DNA of 64,000 nucleotides from Vibrio hepatarius (lineage in GTDB: Bacteria; Pseudomonadota; Gammaproteobacteria; Enterobacterales; Vibrionaceae). Of the stretch, positions 19,002-29,190 are shown one piece after another. The notes under the pieces were generated by a model. That model did no database searches and was not told the DNA's origin. It saw nothing but the letters and a program-made list of their open reading frames with translations. Numbering within the stretch: position 1 is the stretch's first letter; each line of letters starts with the position of its first letter. The stretch covers positions 62,001 to 126,000 of the forward strand of contig NZ_JAATOO010000005.1 in NCBI RefSeq assembly GCF_011806575.1, read 5' to 3'. The translations under genes and the position numbers were made by a program.

Positions 19002-19964
19002 TTAGGCGTCGCTTTGTGTCGCGACAAAGCGGCTGCGAAACGCGCTAGGCGTTAGGCCAATCGCTTTCACAAAGACCTTTCTAAAGCTATTCACGTCTTC
19101 ATAGCCGACCAGATAACTGATGTGCTCGACCGATTTAGCGCTGCTTTCCAGCCATTCGCACGCCTTTTGAATTCTCACCCGTTGGATGTAGTGAATCGGC
19201 GTTAATCCTGTCGCCTTGGAGAAATGCCGAATAAACGTGCGGCTAGTCATACAGGCGAGCGTAGCCAATGTATCAATATCTAAAGGATCGTTGTAACTCG
19301 CTTGAATATGGCGCTGGACCAGAGCGATCTTGTCATCACCGTGCGAATAGTTGGGGGAAAAGCTCTGGTAGTAGCGCTGGTCTCTTACGCCAGTATCGAC
19401 CACCAAATACTTACCTAACTGTCGGGTATCTTGCGCATTCGCATACCTCGTGACCAATGCGAAACACAAATCCATCCAAGACATCAAGCCACCTGCGGTG
19501 ATGATATCGACGTCATCAATCACGATCTTATTAATATCGATATTCACATCGGGGTGGCAACGCGCGATCTGCTGCTCCAATTGCCAATGTGTCGTAATGG
19601 TTCTGCCACGCAACAATCCTGTCTGTGCCAGAACAAATGCGCCCGCACATACCGAACAAATGACCGCTCCTTTAGCGTGCGCATCGAGCAAATAATCAAG
19701 TAACGCCTGCTCTGGGTGCAAAAAATACTCACCGCCCATATTTGGTGGCAGGACGACAATGTCAGCGTCCGTTGCACTTAAATCTGGCAGCTCACTAATA
19801 GCAGGAACAAACTCTGGCGAGTCATCGACTTGCGTTTGCTTATTCGCAAGCAATAAGAATTCTTGCATGCCGTGCACCGCACTTTGCATGGCTCCAGGGT
19901 AGTTGATGATTTCAACCAAAATTCGCTTTGTCACTTTTGCCATAGAATCTGTCATTTTTGACAT
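19002..19964 (-). CDS. GlxA-type transcriptional regulator (DJ-1/PfpI plus AraC)
   Basis: The 320-residue protein joins an N-terminal DJ-1/PfpI-like domain (about 10-180, with SVCAGAFVLAQTGLL at the nucleophile elbow) to a C-terminal AraC helix-turn-helix pair (about 215-315, including SRTFIRHFSKATGLTP and VGYEDVNSFRKVF). It is divergent from the hydrolase gene at 20031 with 66 bases between, so it is the likely regulator of that gene. Confidence 0.88.
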   Translation of the reverse strand: MSKMTDSMAKVTKRILVEIINYPGAMQSAVHGMQEFLLLANKQTQVDDSPEFVPAISELPDLSATDADIVVLPPNMGGEYFLHPEQALLDYLLDAHAKGAVICSVCAGAFVLAQTGLLRGRTITTHWQLEQQIARCHPDVNIDINKIVIDDVDIITAGGLMSWMDLCFALVTRYANAQDTRQLGKYLVVDTGVRDQRYYQSFSPNYSHGDDKIALVQRHIQASYNDPLDIDTLATLACMTSRTFIRHFSKATGLTPIHYIQRVRIQKACEWLESSAKSVEHISYLVGYEDVNSFRKVFVKAIGLTPSAFRSRFVATQSDA

Positions 19965-20030
19965 TCGTTAGTCCTTCAAGACTAGTCATAATGATTATGC
20001 AACGCAACACATTAACTTAAGGACTAACCA

Positions 20031-20594
20031 ATGAGTAAAACCGCACTGCTGTTAATCGACATTCAAAATGATTATTTTTCTTCGTTTTCTGGCGCTAAAT
20101 GGGCACTGTCTGGTACTGAATCCGCGGCACAAAACGCTGCGATGTTGCTGTCGGTATTTAGAGAGAAAAACTTACCGGTGATCCATGTTCGACATCAATT
20201 CACCACCGCTGATGCGCCGTTTTTCGCCCCAGACACTGAAGGTGCACAAATTCATGCCAGCGTAACTCCGCAATCAGGCGAAACCGTTGTGGTTAAATCA
20301 GAGATCAATAGCTTTAAAGCCACTGAGTTAGATGCGGTATTGGAGCAAAAAGGTATTGAGCGCTTAGTGATCGTTGGCGCGATGAGCCATATGTGTATTG
20401 ACGCCGTCGTTCGCGCCGCCGCTGATTTAGGCTATGAATGTCACTTAGCGCACGATGCGTGCGCAACGCTGGACCTTGAGTTCAATGGTACCCATGTGCC
20501 AGCACATCTGGTACACGCGGCGTTTATGGCAGCGCTCGAGTTTGGCTACAGCCAGGTCGACTCAGCGCAAAATCTAGCCAAATTAGCAGAGTAA
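20031..20594 (+). CDS. Isochorismatase-like cysteine hydrolase
   Basis: The 187-residue protein has the family triad: Asp in LLIDIQNDYF, Lys in VVVKSEINSF and Cys in GAMSHMCIDAVVRAA. Members hydrolyse isochorismate, nicotinamide or N-carbamoyl compounds; the substrate here is not clear. It is paired with the divergent GlxA-type regulator. Both genes have nearly identical leaders (AAGGACTAAC) facing each other. Confidence 0.88.
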   Translation: MSKTALLLIDIQNDYFSSFSGAKWALSGTESAAQNAAMLLSVFREKNLPVIHVRHQFTTADAPFFAPDTEGAQIHASVTPQSGETVVVKSEINSFKATELDAVLEQKGIERLVIVGAMSHMCIDAVVRAAADLGYECHLAHDACATLDLEFNGTHVPAHLVHAAFMAALEFGYSQVDSAQNLAKLAE

Positions 20595-20621
20595 ACCCGC
20601 GTCAATTGACACGCTAAAAAT

Positions 20622-20653
20622 AAACAACCACCTTATTGCAAGGTGGTTGTTTT
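20622..20653. terminator. Bidirectional rho-independent terminator
   Basis: AAACAACCACCTT (20622-20634) pairs with AAGGTGGTTGTTT (20640-20652) over five bases, with T-rich flanks in both directions. It separates the hydrolase gene from the end of the urease operon. Confidence 0.9.
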
Positions 20654-20689
20654 GATTAAAACTTTTAGGGTGTGGCTGAACCAGAGCGC

Positions 20690-21313
20690 TTAATTGTGGA
20701 ACTCCAACATTCCTTGCGTGAGGATAAAGTCGATGATCGTATCCAGCCCTTTACCTTCTTTAAGATTGGTAAACACAAACGGCTTGGTTGGTCGCATACG
20801 TTGGGTATCTTGTTCCATGACTTCCAGCGACGCACCAACATAAGGGGCAAGGTCGATTTTGTTTATCACCAATAGGTCAGAGCGCGTAATGCCCGGCCCA
20901 CCTTTGCGCGGGATCTTTTCCCCTTCCGCAACATCAATCACGTAAATAGTCAGATCTGCGAGCTCTGGGCTAAACGTCGCGCTGAGATTATCGCCGCCGC
21001 TTTCGACAAACACCACGTCGAGGTTTTTATGGCGCTTGGCTAACTCATCTACTGCCGCCAAATTCATTGATGCGTCTTCGCGAATCGCGGTGTGTGGACA
21101 TCCGCCGGTTTCGACACCGATGATTCTATCGGGCTCTAGCGCTTCCGCTCGAGTCAGGATCTTAGCGTCTTCCTGAGTGTAAATGTCATTGGTCACAACC
21201 GCGATATGGAGCTTATCGCGAATCGCTTTACACAACACTTCCAATAAGGCGGTTTTTCCCGACCCAACCGGGCCACCAATACCAATTCGCAGAGGCTGCT
21301 TATAACTTTCCAT
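20690..21313 (-). CDS. ureG: Urease accessory GTPase UreG
   Basis: UreG supplies GTP hydrolysis for nickel insertion into urease. The 207 residues include the P-loop [13 protein letters not shown], the nickel-binding CPH motif in [15 protein letters not shown], and NKIDLAP for guanine recognition. Last gene of the urt-ure unit. Confidence 0.96.
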   Translation of the reverse strand: MESYKQPLRIGIGGPVGSGKTALLEVLCKAIRDKLHIAVVTNDIYTQEDAKILTRAEALEPDRIIGVETGGCPHTAIREDASMNLAAVDELAKRHKNLDVVFVESGGDNLSATFSPELADLTIYVIDVAEGEKIPRKGGPGITRSDLLVINKIDLAPYVGASLEVMEQDTQRMRPTKPFVFTNLKEGKGLDTIIDFILTQGMLEFHN

Positions 21314-21347
21314 TGTCGTTCCTATTTATCCGTTTTGACTGCCCCGC

Positions 21348-22061
21348 TCAGGAGCGAAACAGTCTTGTATATTGTGTTTCGTGAAGGCTGCTGGCGATGG
21401 AGACCGACGGAGTAAAACTGCCAATCATCCAATCCTCAATGTGTTCTGATTTTGCTAGCGCTGCGGCAAATTGGTCGCACATGTTGAGCAATGCGATCTG
21501 GCCATCGGTCTGACCAAGTGGAACCAATTTGACTCCCGCCATCACCAAATTCTCTGCCCAACTCCATAAGTAACCTTGTTTAAGCTGATGTGGTGCGATC
21601 TTCCAATGCACCGCGGCGATGCAAAGCCCTAATAACTGAGTGGGTGGATAAGCACCGATGTCGACACCGGCTACCGACACGTCAAGCTTGTCCAGTAGTG
21701 CGTTTAGTGCGATACCTCGCTGCTTTTCTTCTGCACGCAATTCTTTAGTTTCTCGGCTGCTATAAAGCACGTTCACGCTCTGGTGAATTTGTTCTTCATC
21801 ACCTCGGAGAATCGCGTCGTAGAGCTTATCGATAACCGGTAGTTCAAGCGTCGCCACGCTGTTAAACAGCATATTGCCTAACCATTGCTCCATTGACGCT
21901 CTATCGGATACCCAACCCGCTTCAACCGCCCACTCAAGCCCTTGAGAATAGGTGAAACCACCAATGGGCAACGAGGGACTGATCAACTGAAACAGTCGGT
22001 AACTCGATACGTCAGAAGGTTGAACGCTTTGGGGTTGAGTGACTATTTGCTTTTCAGCCAT
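21348..22061 (-). CDS. ureF: Urease accessory protein UreF
   Basis: UreF acts with UreD and UreG in urease maturation. The family motif LISPSLPIGGFTYSQGLEWAVE is seen near residue 30. A TTG at 22064 precedes the ATG at 22061 in frame; the ATG is preferred, giving 237 residues. It starts a few bases after ureJ ends. Confidence 0.93.
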   Translation of the reverse strand: MAEKQIVTQPQSVQPSDVSSYRLFQLISPSLPIGGFTYSQGLEWAVEAGWVSDRASMEQWLGNMLFNSVATLELPVIDKLYDAILRGDEEQIHQSVNVLYSSRETKELRAEEKQRGIALNALLDKLDVSVAGVDIGAYPPTQLLGLCIAAVHWKIAPHQLKQGYLWSWAENLVMAGVKLVPLGQTDGQIALLNMCDQFAAALAKSEHIEDWMIGSFTPSVSIASSLHETQYTRLFRS

Positions 22062-22064
22062 CAA

Positions 22065-22634
22065 TTATGCCGTCATCAGCAATAGTGAACTTGCAGCAGC
22101 AACACCAACTGACAACCAACGCGACGCGATAACAAAGCCGAGCTTTTTCCCCGCTAGCATCAAGATGGTTGCACCCACCGCCATACCTGCTGCAAACAAA
22201 GAGGTATTTCCACTCGCTTCAACACCGTGCGCGTAGCCGTGGAAGAACATCATCGCGACACACGATGCGACGGCTAACTTGAACACACGTTGCGACTGAG
22301 AAAACGCTAACGAGATAGCGATACTGACGACAAAAAGCGACGCGATAATAACTTCTTCAACACCATTCATAACGCCGAACAGCTGCCCTGCGACTAAGCC
22401 ACCTAGCAGTGTCAGCAAAGACAACGCCACCAAGCCCAGTTTTCGAGATTGCGATGTCGACAGGCAGCCAACTAACAAACCAAAAGCAAACAACATGATC
22501 AGATGGTCAAGGCCGGTGAATGGGTGGGTCAGTCCACTGGTGAATGCGGTTGAGTCGTGTCCCGGATGCGCATTGGCAATCGCAGGAACCAATAGAGTAG
22601 TGAAAACCGACAGCTTTGAAAAAAGTGATTTCAT
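22065..22634 (-). CDS. ureJ: HupE/UreJ-family membrane protein, probable nickel permease
   Basis: The 189-residue protein has a cleavable or anchoring N-terminus (LLVPAIANAHPGHD), about six membrane segments and the HupE signature HPFTGLDHL with the His and Asp-His pairs expected for nickel transport. Its place between ureE and ureF supports nickel supply to urease. No other nickel transporter gene is visible nearby. Confidence 0.9.
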   Translation of the reverse strand: MKSLFSKLSVFTTLLVPAIANAHPGHDSTAFTSGLTHPFTGLDHLIMLFAFGLLVGCLSTSQSRKLGLVALSLLTLLGGLVAGQLFGVMNGVEEVIIASLFVVSIAISLAFSQSQRVFKLAVASCVAMMFFHGYAHGVEASGNTSLFAAGMAVGATILMLAGKKLGFVIASRWLSVGVAAASSLLLMTA

Positions 22635-22689
22635 ATAAGATTCCTTTCTTATTTTTGATTATTAATTTAAAAACAATATGTTGCGTGCA

Positions 22690-23142
22690 TTAATGATGGT
22701 GATGATGGCCGCCACTTTTGCCACCATAAGCACCGCCTTCTGGCTCAAAGGAGGCTTGTTCTACGGTCACTTCCGCGCCCAAACCTTTGACCATCTCATC
22801 CAAAACGTGGTCGTGCTGATAACGCACCCAGCCCGGTTCCACCTGCAATGGAACATGTCGGTTACCCAAATGATAAGCGACTAACGTCAGTCGATGCGGG
22901 TCGTTACAGTAAACGCTTGAAACCGTCTCTGCCGCCGCTTTGACTTCAACAATCACGCCGCATTGGCTTTTGAGTTTTTCTCCGCCACGCAGGATATGGC
23001 CGCGTGGTAGAAACAACCCAGCGTCGCGACCATCGTCGAGTGACACCCTTAAGCGACTCTTGATTCGACTGTCTATCGGCAAGCTCAAGGAGGCGTTTGG
23101 CGTGACTTCCCGATCAGTAACAATTTCTGTTAGTTCAATCAT
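22690..23142 (-). CDS. ureE: Urease nickel metallochaperone UreE
   Basis: The frame is open upstream to 23208, but MIELTEIV at 23142 has the family N-terminus and follows ureC by 14 bases with AAAGGAAC in front. The 150-residue protein has the two UreE domains and a C-terminal metal tail ending in GGHHHHH, which would bind nickel. Confidence 0.94.
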   Translation of the reverse strand: MIELTEIVTDREVTPNASLSLPIDSRIKSRLRVSLDDGRDAGLFLPRGHILRGGEKLKSQCGVIVEVKAAAETVSSVYCNDPHRLTLVAYHLGNRHVPLQVEPGWVRYQHDHVLDEMVKGLGAEVTVEQASFEPEGGAYGGKSGGHHHHH

Positions 23143-23156
23143 GTATGTTCCTTTAC

Positions 23157-24860
23157 TCAAAATAAGAAATAACGCTGAGCCATTGGCAACACGTCGGCGG
23201 GCTCGCAAATCAATAACTCGCCATCAGCACGCACCTGATACGTTTGTGAGTCAACTTCAATATTCGGCTGCCAGTCGTTGAGTTTCATGTCGGCTTTGCT
23301 GATGGTTCGGCACTGTTTAGCTACGCCGATCAAACTTTGTAAGCCAAGCTCGGAAGCGATTCCTGCATCCTTTGCCGCCTGCGAAACAAACAGCATCGAG
23401 GTGTTATTTGATGCCTTACCGTAGCTGCCAAACATAGAGCGATAATGAACTGGTTGAGGAGTCGGAATTGATGCATTGGGATCACCCATCGGTGCCATCG
23501 CAATCATGCCACCTTTAAGAATTACACTTGGTTTTACGCCGAAAAACGCTGGCTTCCAAAGAACCAAATCAGCCAGTTTCCCCACTTCAATCGAACCGAT
23601 CTCATGTGCCATCCCGTGGGTAATCGCAGGGTTAATGGTGTATTTGGCGATGTAACGCTTAAGCCTGAAGTTATCACTGTAGCTTGAGTCTTCTTTCAAA
23701 CTGCCACGCTGTACTTTCATCTTGTGCGCGGTCTGCCAAGTGCGAGTAATCACTTCGCCGACACGCCCCATCGCTTGGGAGTCTGAGGCGATCATTGAAA
23801 ACGCACCAAGGTCATGCAAGATATCCTCAGCGGCGATGGTCTCACGGCGGATTCTTGACTCGGCAAACGCCACATCTTCTGCAATTGACGGAGACAGGTG
23901 GTGGCACACCATCAGCATGTCGAGGTGCTCATCCACCGTATTGACGGTGTATGGGCGAGTTGGATTGGTGGAGGATGGCAATACATTCGCCACGCCCGCC
24001 GCTTTGATAATATCGGGCGCATGACCGCCACCCGCCCCTTCGGTGTGGTAGGTGTGGATCACTCGATCGCCAATCGCCGCTAACGTCGATTCAACAAAGC
24101 CCGACTCGTTGAGAGTGTCGGTATGAATCGCGACCTGCACGTCCATTTCATCTGCCACGCTTAGGCAGGTATCGATTGAGGCCGGCGTTGTGCCCCAGTC
24201 TTCATGGAGCTTTAAGCCTACCGCGCCCGCTGCGACTTGTTCTCTTAACGCTTCTGGTTGGCTGGCGTTCCCTTTACCAAGCAGACCAAAGTTCATCGGG
24301 AAGCTGTCGAGCGCTTCCAACATACGGTGCATGTTCCAAGGACCGGGCGTGCATGTGGTTGCGTTGGTGCCGGTATTCGGCCCCGTTCCACCACCTATCA
24401 TGGTCGTCACGCCTGACGCTAGCGCTTCTTCGATTTGTTGCGGGCAAATAAAATGGATGTGCGAATCAATACCACCCGCAGTGAGAATTGAACCTTCTCC
24501 GGCGAGCACTTCAGTGCCCGGACCGACAACGATCGTCACGCCTTGCTGCACATCCGGGTTGCCCGCTTTACCGAGGGCTTGAATACGGCCGTCTTTGATC
24601 GCCACATCGGCTTTGACGATACCCCAATAATCTAAAACGATGGCGTTGGTGATCACGAGATCGGGTGTTTCTGCCGAAGGTCTTTGACTCTGCCCCATCC
24701 CATCTCGAATCACTTTACCGCCACCAAACTTAACTTCATCGCCGTAGACGGTGAAGTCTTTCTCTACTTCCAACCACAGCTCTGTGTCGGCTAGACGAAC
24801 GCGGTCTCCGACCGTAGGGCCGAACATCTCTGCGTACGCTTGTCTGGATATCTGCGCCAT
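23157..24860 (-). CDS. ureC: Urease alpha subunit
   Basis: Catalytic subunit hydrolysing urea to ammonia and carbamate. Starting at [10 protein letters not shown] (24860) gives 567 residues, the Klebsiella length, and all active-site residues fall on the Klebsiella numbers: His134, His136, carbamylated Lys217, His219, His246, His272, His320 and Asp360. The frame upstream to 24947 overlaps ureB and is not used. The subunit appears fully active. Confidence 0.98.
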   Translation of the reverse strand: MAQISRQAYAEMFGPTVGDRVRLADTELWLEVEKDFTVYGDEVKFGGGKVIRDGMGQSQRPSAETPDLVITNAIVLDYWGIVKADVAIKDGRIQALGKAGNPDVQQGVTIVVGPGTEVLAGEGSILTAGGIDSHIHFICPQQIEEALASGVTTMIGGGTGPNTGTNATTCTPGPWNMHRMLEALDSFPMNFGLLGKGNASQPEALREQVAAGAVGLKLHEDWGTTPASIDTCLSVADEMDVQVAIHTDTLNESGFVESTLAAIGDRVIHTYHTEGAGGGHAPDIIKAAGVANVLPSSTNPTRPYTVNTVDEHLDMLMVCHHLSPSIAEDVAFAESRIRRETIAAEDILHDLGAFSMIASDSQAMGRVGEVITRTWQTAHKMKVQRGSLKEDSSYSDNFRLKRYIAKYTINPAITHGMAHEIGSIEVGKLADLVLWKPAFFGVKPSVILKGGMIAMAPMGDPNASIPTPQPVHYRSMFGSYGKASNNTSMLFVSQAAKDAGIASELGLQSLIGVAKQCRTISKADMKLNDWQPNIEVDSQTYQVRADGELLICEPADVLPMAQRYFLF

Positions 24861-24891
24861 TTTTCTTCCCTGTTGATTACAACGTATCTCG

Positions 24892-25227
24892 TTACAACTT
24901 ACCCATGACTTTGCCTTGAAAGCCGTAGATTTCCCTTTCACCGGCAAACTCGACCAGCTCTACCGTGCGCAGTTGACCCGGTTCAAAGCGAGTCGCCGTT
25001 CCGGCTGGAATGTTGAGGCGAAAACCCAGTGTTTTGTCACGCTCAAAACTCAGCGCGTCGTTGACTTCAAAAAAGTGGTAGTGCGAGCCGATTTGCACCG
25101 GTCGGTCCCCTAGATTTTGCACCTCGACTGAAAGGGTCTCCCTACCGACGTTGAGTTCGATGTTTCCCGCCGCAGTTTCGACTTGTCCGGGCACAAAGCC
25201 TGTGTGGTTGCTTGTTGATTTCGCCAT
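24892..25227 (-). CDS. ureB: Urease beta subunit
   Basis: The 111-residue protein has the typical [19 protein letters not shown] motif. It lies between ureA and ureC. Separate gamma and beta subunits are the usual bacterial form, in contrast to the fused subunit of Helicobacter. Confidence 0.96.
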   Translation of the reverse strand: MAKSTSNHTGFVPGQVETAAGNIELNVGRETLSVEVQNLGDRPVQIGSHYHFFEVNDALSFERDKTLGFRLNIPAGTATRFEPGQLRTVELVEFAGEREIYGFQGKVMGKL

Positions 25228-25238
25228 ATTGGTTTCCT

Positions 25239-25541
25239 CTACACGATAGGTTCATGGACGGTCACCAGCTTGGTTCCATCAGGAAAAGTGGCTTCGACTT
25301 GTACGTCTGGGATCATTGAGGGCACACCTTCCATGACGTCATCGGCGCTCAATAAAGTGCGACCAAAATCCATCAGCTCGGCAACCGTTTTGCCTTCGCG
25401 TGCACCTTCTAGAATCGCACTGGAAATGTATGCGACAGATTCTGGGTAGTTGAGTTTTAAGCCTTTCTCTTTGCGCTGCTTCGCAAGCATTCCAGCGCAA
25501 AAAATCAGCAGTTTGTCCTTCTCTCTTGGTGATAATTCCAT
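25239..25541 (-). CDS. ureA: Urease gamma subunit
   Basis: The 100-residue protein begins [12 protein letters not shown], contains [22 protein letters not shown] and ends with a VHEPIV tail, as in all urease gamma chains. It follows ureD after 28 bases. Confidence 0.97.
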   Translation of the reverse strand: MELSPREKDKLLIFCAGMLAKQRKEKGLKLNYPESVAYISSAILEGAREGKTVAELMDFGRTLLSADDVMEGVPSMIPDVQVEATFPDGTKLVTVHEPIV

Positions 25542-25569
25542 GTCACTGCCTTATTGTTTTTGATTCTCT

Positions 25570-26475
25570 TTACGTCGCCCAAATACGGGGCGGTTGCGGT
25601 GGTTGTGTCGTCCACTGCTGTCTGACTAGCTGCCAAACCTGCTGCAAGCTGCTTAACATGTCTTCGCTCCAATGCGCCAATGCTCGTACCACAATCAGGT
25701 GCTCGATTTGACTGACGGCGATCAGAAACTGCGATTTATGCGGCTGTTGCTGTATTTGCTGGAGCAAGTCCTGTACCAAGAGAAACAGGTTTTCATCTTC
25801 GCTGGTGATGTAGAGCGTACCCAACATTGGGAAATTCAACATTCCTTTATCTTTCATAAAGTTATCATCACCATTCAGATTCAAACCTTCGGTAAGAATG
25901 CATTCTCCGTCGAGAAATATCTCGGTTTTGCCAATCAGGTGACCTTGGTCGAATCCCTCATTTAGTGCAGGACGTCCAAAGCAGTGCATCTCCCAGCCCA
26001 AAAACTGTGCACCGGTTTCGAGATGAATTTGGCTATCCAATCTTGTGTGAGCATTGGGGAAGAAGATGTTTTCCTGCGGTAGCCACTCCAGTCGCGAGTG
26101 ACTGTCTACGTGAAGCACTTGTCGCTGATGGGAATACTTGGCTGCCGAACGATAAAACTTGGTCGCGCCGGGTGTCGTCACCAACACTTGTGCACCATCG
26201 CGAGCCTTGACCTGAATATTCAATGAGTCACCACCCACCACGCCCCCCGGCGGATGGAGCAAGTAGGTATGACACGTGCCGCCCTCTGGGTACAAAGGGC
26301 GCTGAATCGCCAGTGGTCCTGACTGTTTACGATGCTTCAAGACGGTTTTGTCACCTCGGTCAGCAAACTCAAGTTCAAGCTGCGCTTGCCAGCCCTGCTG
26401 AGTATGGGTAGTGATCGTTTGACCAAGCGCCCAAATCAGCGCTCGGTCAGTTGTCGATGAGACAGAAGTCGTCAT
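25570..26475 (-). CDS. ureD: Urease accessory protein UreD (UreH)
   Basis: UreD is the scaffold that delivers UreF and UreG to apourease. The 301-residue protein carries HPPGGVVGGDSLNI and the TTPGATKFYRS motif of the family. The start overlaps the urtE stop by four bases, tying urea uptake to urease expression. Confidence 0.94.
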   Translation of the reverse strand: MTTSVSSTTDRALIWALGQTITTHTQQGWQAQLELEFADRGDKTVLKHRKQSGPLAIQRPLYPEGGTCHTYLLHPPGGVVGGDSLNIQVKARDGAQVLVTTPGATKFYRSAAKYSHQRQVLHVDSHSRLEWLPQENIFFPNAHTRLDSQIHLETGAQFLGWEMHCFGRPALNEGFDQGHLIGKTEIFLDGECILTEGLNLNGDDNFMKDKGMLNFPMLGTLYITSEDENLFLLVQDLLQQIQQQPHKSQFLIAVSQIEHLIVVRALAHWSEDMLSSLQQVWQLVRQQWTTQPPQPPRIWAT

Positions 26476-27167
26476 ACGGTTAAGTACTCCTTGATTAAGC
26501 GCTCATCAAGGTCGCCCATTTCTCCTTCGGCTACTCGTCTTCCGCGGTCAAGAATGCAGAATTGGTCGCCTACTTTTCGTGCAAAAGGCAGTTTTTGCTC
26601 CACCAGCAACACCGTCAGCCCCATCTCTTTGTTGAGCATGCGGATGATGTCGCCAATCTCTTGCACTATGTTGGGTTGAATCCCCTCCGTAGGCTCATCA
26701 AGAATGAGTAATTTCGGATTCACCACCAACGCGCGACCAATCGCCAACTGTTGCTGTTGACCACCAGACAGATCACCACCTCGGCGATGCAGCATCTCTT
26801 TCAACACCGGAAATAGGTCAAAGATAAAATCTGGAATGGTGCGATTGCCCTTTTCACGAATGGGCAGTCCAACTTCGAGGTTTTCCTGCACCGTTAGCAT
26901 AGGAAAGATCTGTCGTCCTTGCGGAACGTAGCCAATCCCCATGCGTGGTCTTTGTTCGGCGTCGTGCTTAAGCAGTGATTCACCGTTGAGTTTGATATCG
27001 CCGCTGGTCACCTTCACCAAGCCCATAATGCAGTTGAGGATGGTGGTTTTACCGACGCCGTTGCGCCCCATCAGTACGGTGCATTTACCTTCAGGAATTG
27101 AGATATCCAAGTCCCACAAGGTTTGGCTTTCATCGTAGGACTGGTTAATGGCTTGAACTTCTAACAT
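26472..27167 (-). CDS. urtE: Urea ABC transporter, ATP-binding protein UrtE
   Basis: LivF-like ATPase of 231 residues: Walker A GRNGVGKTT, signature LSGGQQQQLA, Walker B LLILDEPTEG. Its partner is UrtD, one base upstream. Overlaps ureD by four bases. Confidence 0.94.
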   Translation of the reverse strand: MLEVQAINQSYDESQTLWDLDISIPEGKCTVLMGRNGVGKTTILNCIMGLVKVTSGDIKLNGESLLKHDAEQRPRMGIGYVPQGRQIFPMLTVQENLEVGLPIREKGNRTIPDFIFDLFPVLKEMLHRRGGDLSGGQQQQLAIGRALVVNPKLLILDEPTEGIQPNIVQEIGDIIRMLNKEMGLTVLLVEQKLPFARKVGDQFCILDRGRRVAEGEMGDLDERLIKEYLTV

Positions 27168-27168
27168 G

Positions 27169-28020
27169 TCATTCTCCTAGGTAAACACGCTTAACTTCAG
27201 GGTGAGACTGAACTTGATCCATCGTGCCTTCTGCAAGCACGTGTCCTTGGTGCAACACCGTGACATGGCTGGCGATCGAGCGGACAAAATCCATGTCGTG
27301 CTCGACCACCACCACCGAGTGTTTACCCGCAAGCGAGTTAAGCAGCTCTGAGGTACGGTCCATTTCCTGATGCGTCATCCCTGCTACTGGTTCATCCACC
27401 AGCAACAGCGTTGGGTTTTGCATCAGCAGCATGCCGATTTCTAGCCACTGCTTTTGTCCGTGAGACAAGTTCCCCGCGGTCAATGCCGCGTTATCTTTAA
27501 GATGAATAAGCTCTAGCACCGATTCCAGTTTGTCTTTTTGTTCGCCGCTCATTTTCGCCACGTAAGATCCCCAGAAGCTGCGGACGCCAGACATGGCTAA
27601 CTCCAAATTCTGCCAAACAGTCAAACACTCAATAACGGTCGGTTTCTGGAACTTTCGCCCGATACCTGCGTTGGCGATCTCAGACTCGTTCATTTTGAGT
27701 AGGTTGATGTTCGAACCCAGCCACACCTGACCGGTATCCGGTTTGGTTTTACCGGTGATGATGTCCATCATGGTGGTTTTGCCCGCGCCATTCGGGCCAA
27801 TGATGCAGCGAAGTTCGCCTTTTTTGATGTAGAGGTTTAAGTCGTTGATCGCTTTGAAACCATCAAAGCTCTTATTCACACCTTCGACATACAGCAAGAT
27901 GTTGTGTCGCGTATCGATCAGTGGATGTCGCTCAGGTTTGAGGAATGAAAACACCTCATCGCGACGGGTTAGCTCTTGCACTGAACTACGTAGTCTGCTG
28001 GCACTGGTTAAGGTATTCAT
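27169..28020 (-). CDS. urtD: Urea ABC transporter, ATP-binding protein UrtD
   Basis: LivG-like ATPase of 283 residues: Walker A GPNGAGKTT, a signature region NLSHGQKQWLEIG (His for the second Gly, as in UrtD proteins) and LLLVDEPVAGM. The ATG overlaps the urtC stop (ATGA). Confidence 0.94.
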   Translation of the reverse strand: MNTLTSASRLRSSVQELTRRDEVFSFLKPERHPLIDTRHNILLYVEGVNKSFDGFKAINDLNLYIKKGELRCIIGPNGAGKTTMMDIITGKTKPDTGQVWLGSNINLLKMNESEIANAGIGRKFQKPTVIECLTVWQNLELAMSGVRSFWGSYVAKMSGEQKDKLESVLELIHLKDNAALTAGNLSHGQKQWLEIGMLLMQNPTLLLVDEPVAGMTHQEMDRTSELLNSLAGKHSVVVVEHDMDFVRSIASHVTVLHQGHVLAEGTMDQVQSHPEVKRVYLGE

Positions 28021-29180
28021 GCGGTCGCTTCCTCTTTGTTGAGCGTACTTTTCTCTTTGCGTACTTTGGTTGTCGAGAACTTATCGCTAATAAATCCAAT
28101 CAGTCCTTTCGGGAAGTACATGGTCGACAGCACAAACAGCCCACCTAGGGCAAATAACCAGACCTCCGGAAACTCGACCGTAAACCAGCTCTTGGCGTAG
28201 TTGATCACCAACGCGCCGACGATCGCGCCAAACAGGGTTGCTCTGCCGCCGAGTGCCACCCAAACCACGACTTCAATCGAGTTAAGCGGAGCAAATTCAC
28301 CAGGGTTGATAATCCCCACCTGCGGCACATATAGCGCGCCAGCAATACCCGCGATCACCGCCGACAGCACAAACATCCATAGCTTGATGCCGTCAACGTC
28401 GTAACCCATAAATCGCGTGCGCGACTCGGTATCGCGAATCGACATTGAAACGCGCCCCAAGCGACTGCCGATCACGCTGCGACACACGATATAACTGACG
28501 ATGAGCGCCAAACCAGTTAACACAAACAGCACGATTTTTGTCGCGTCTTGTTGCAAACTAAATCCGAGAATATCTTTGAAATCGGTCAGACCGTTGTTAC
28601 CACCAAAGCCCATCTCATTGCGGAAAAACGCCAACATTAACGCGTAAGTAAGTGCCTGAGTCATGATCGATAAATACACACCGGATACACGTGAGCGAAA
28701 CGCGAGATAACCAAACACATAAGCCAGCGCACCGGGAACCAGTACGACCATCAAACAAGCGAACCAGAACTGGTCAAAACCGAGCCAAAACCACGGTAAT
28801 TCCTGCCAGTTCAGGAACACCATAAAGTCTGGCAGCGTTGCGTTACCGTAAACGCCTCGGTCACCGATTTGTCGCATCAGGTACATGCCCATCGCGTAGC
28901 CACCCAAGGCGAAAAACGCACCGTGTCCTAAGCTAAGAATGCCTAAATAACCCCATACCAAATCGACCGCTAACGCTAACATCGCATAGCTGAGATACTT
29001 GCCCATCAACGAGATAGTAAACGTCTCGACATGGAGTGGATTGCTCGCTGGCAGCAACATATTGGCCAGCGGCATCAGAATCACAGCGGCCAAAATAAGC
29101 AGCACCGTGATTTGCCCGCCTTTGTCACCACGCATCGCGGCTAACACAAAGGACTTCGATTGTGTTGTTGTAGATTGCAT
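28017..29180 (-). CDS. urtC: Urea ABC transporter, permease UrtC
   Basis: LivM-like permease of 387 residues with about nine or ten hydrophobic segments and the conserved loop AYVFGYLAFRSRVSGVYLSI. Ten bases downstream of urtB. Confidence 0.94.
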   Translation of the reverse strand: MQSTTTQSKSFVLAAMRGDKGGQITVLLILAAVILMPLANMLLPASNPLHVETFTISLMGKYLSYAMLALAVDLVWGYLGILSLGHGAFFALGGYAMGMYLMRQIGDRGVYGNATLPDFMVFLNWQELPWFWLGFDQFWFACLMVVLVPGALAYVFGYLAFRSRVSGVYLSIMTQALTYALMLAFFRNEMGFGGNNGLTDFKDILGFSLQQDATKIVLFVLTGLALIVSYIVCRSVIGSRLGRVSMSIRDTESRTRFMGYDVDGIKLWMFVLSAVIAGIAGALYVPQVGIINPGEFAPLNSIEVVVWVALGGRATLFGAIVGALVINYAKSWFTVEFPEVWLFALGGLFVLSTMYFPKGLIGFISDKFSTTKVRKEKSTLNKEEATA

Positions 29181-29190
29181 GCCGCTCTCC

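Noticed and set aside
24861..24947. 29-codon N-terminal extension of ureC
   Set aside because: It overlaps the end of ureB, and the start at 24860 gives the exact family length and active-site numbering.
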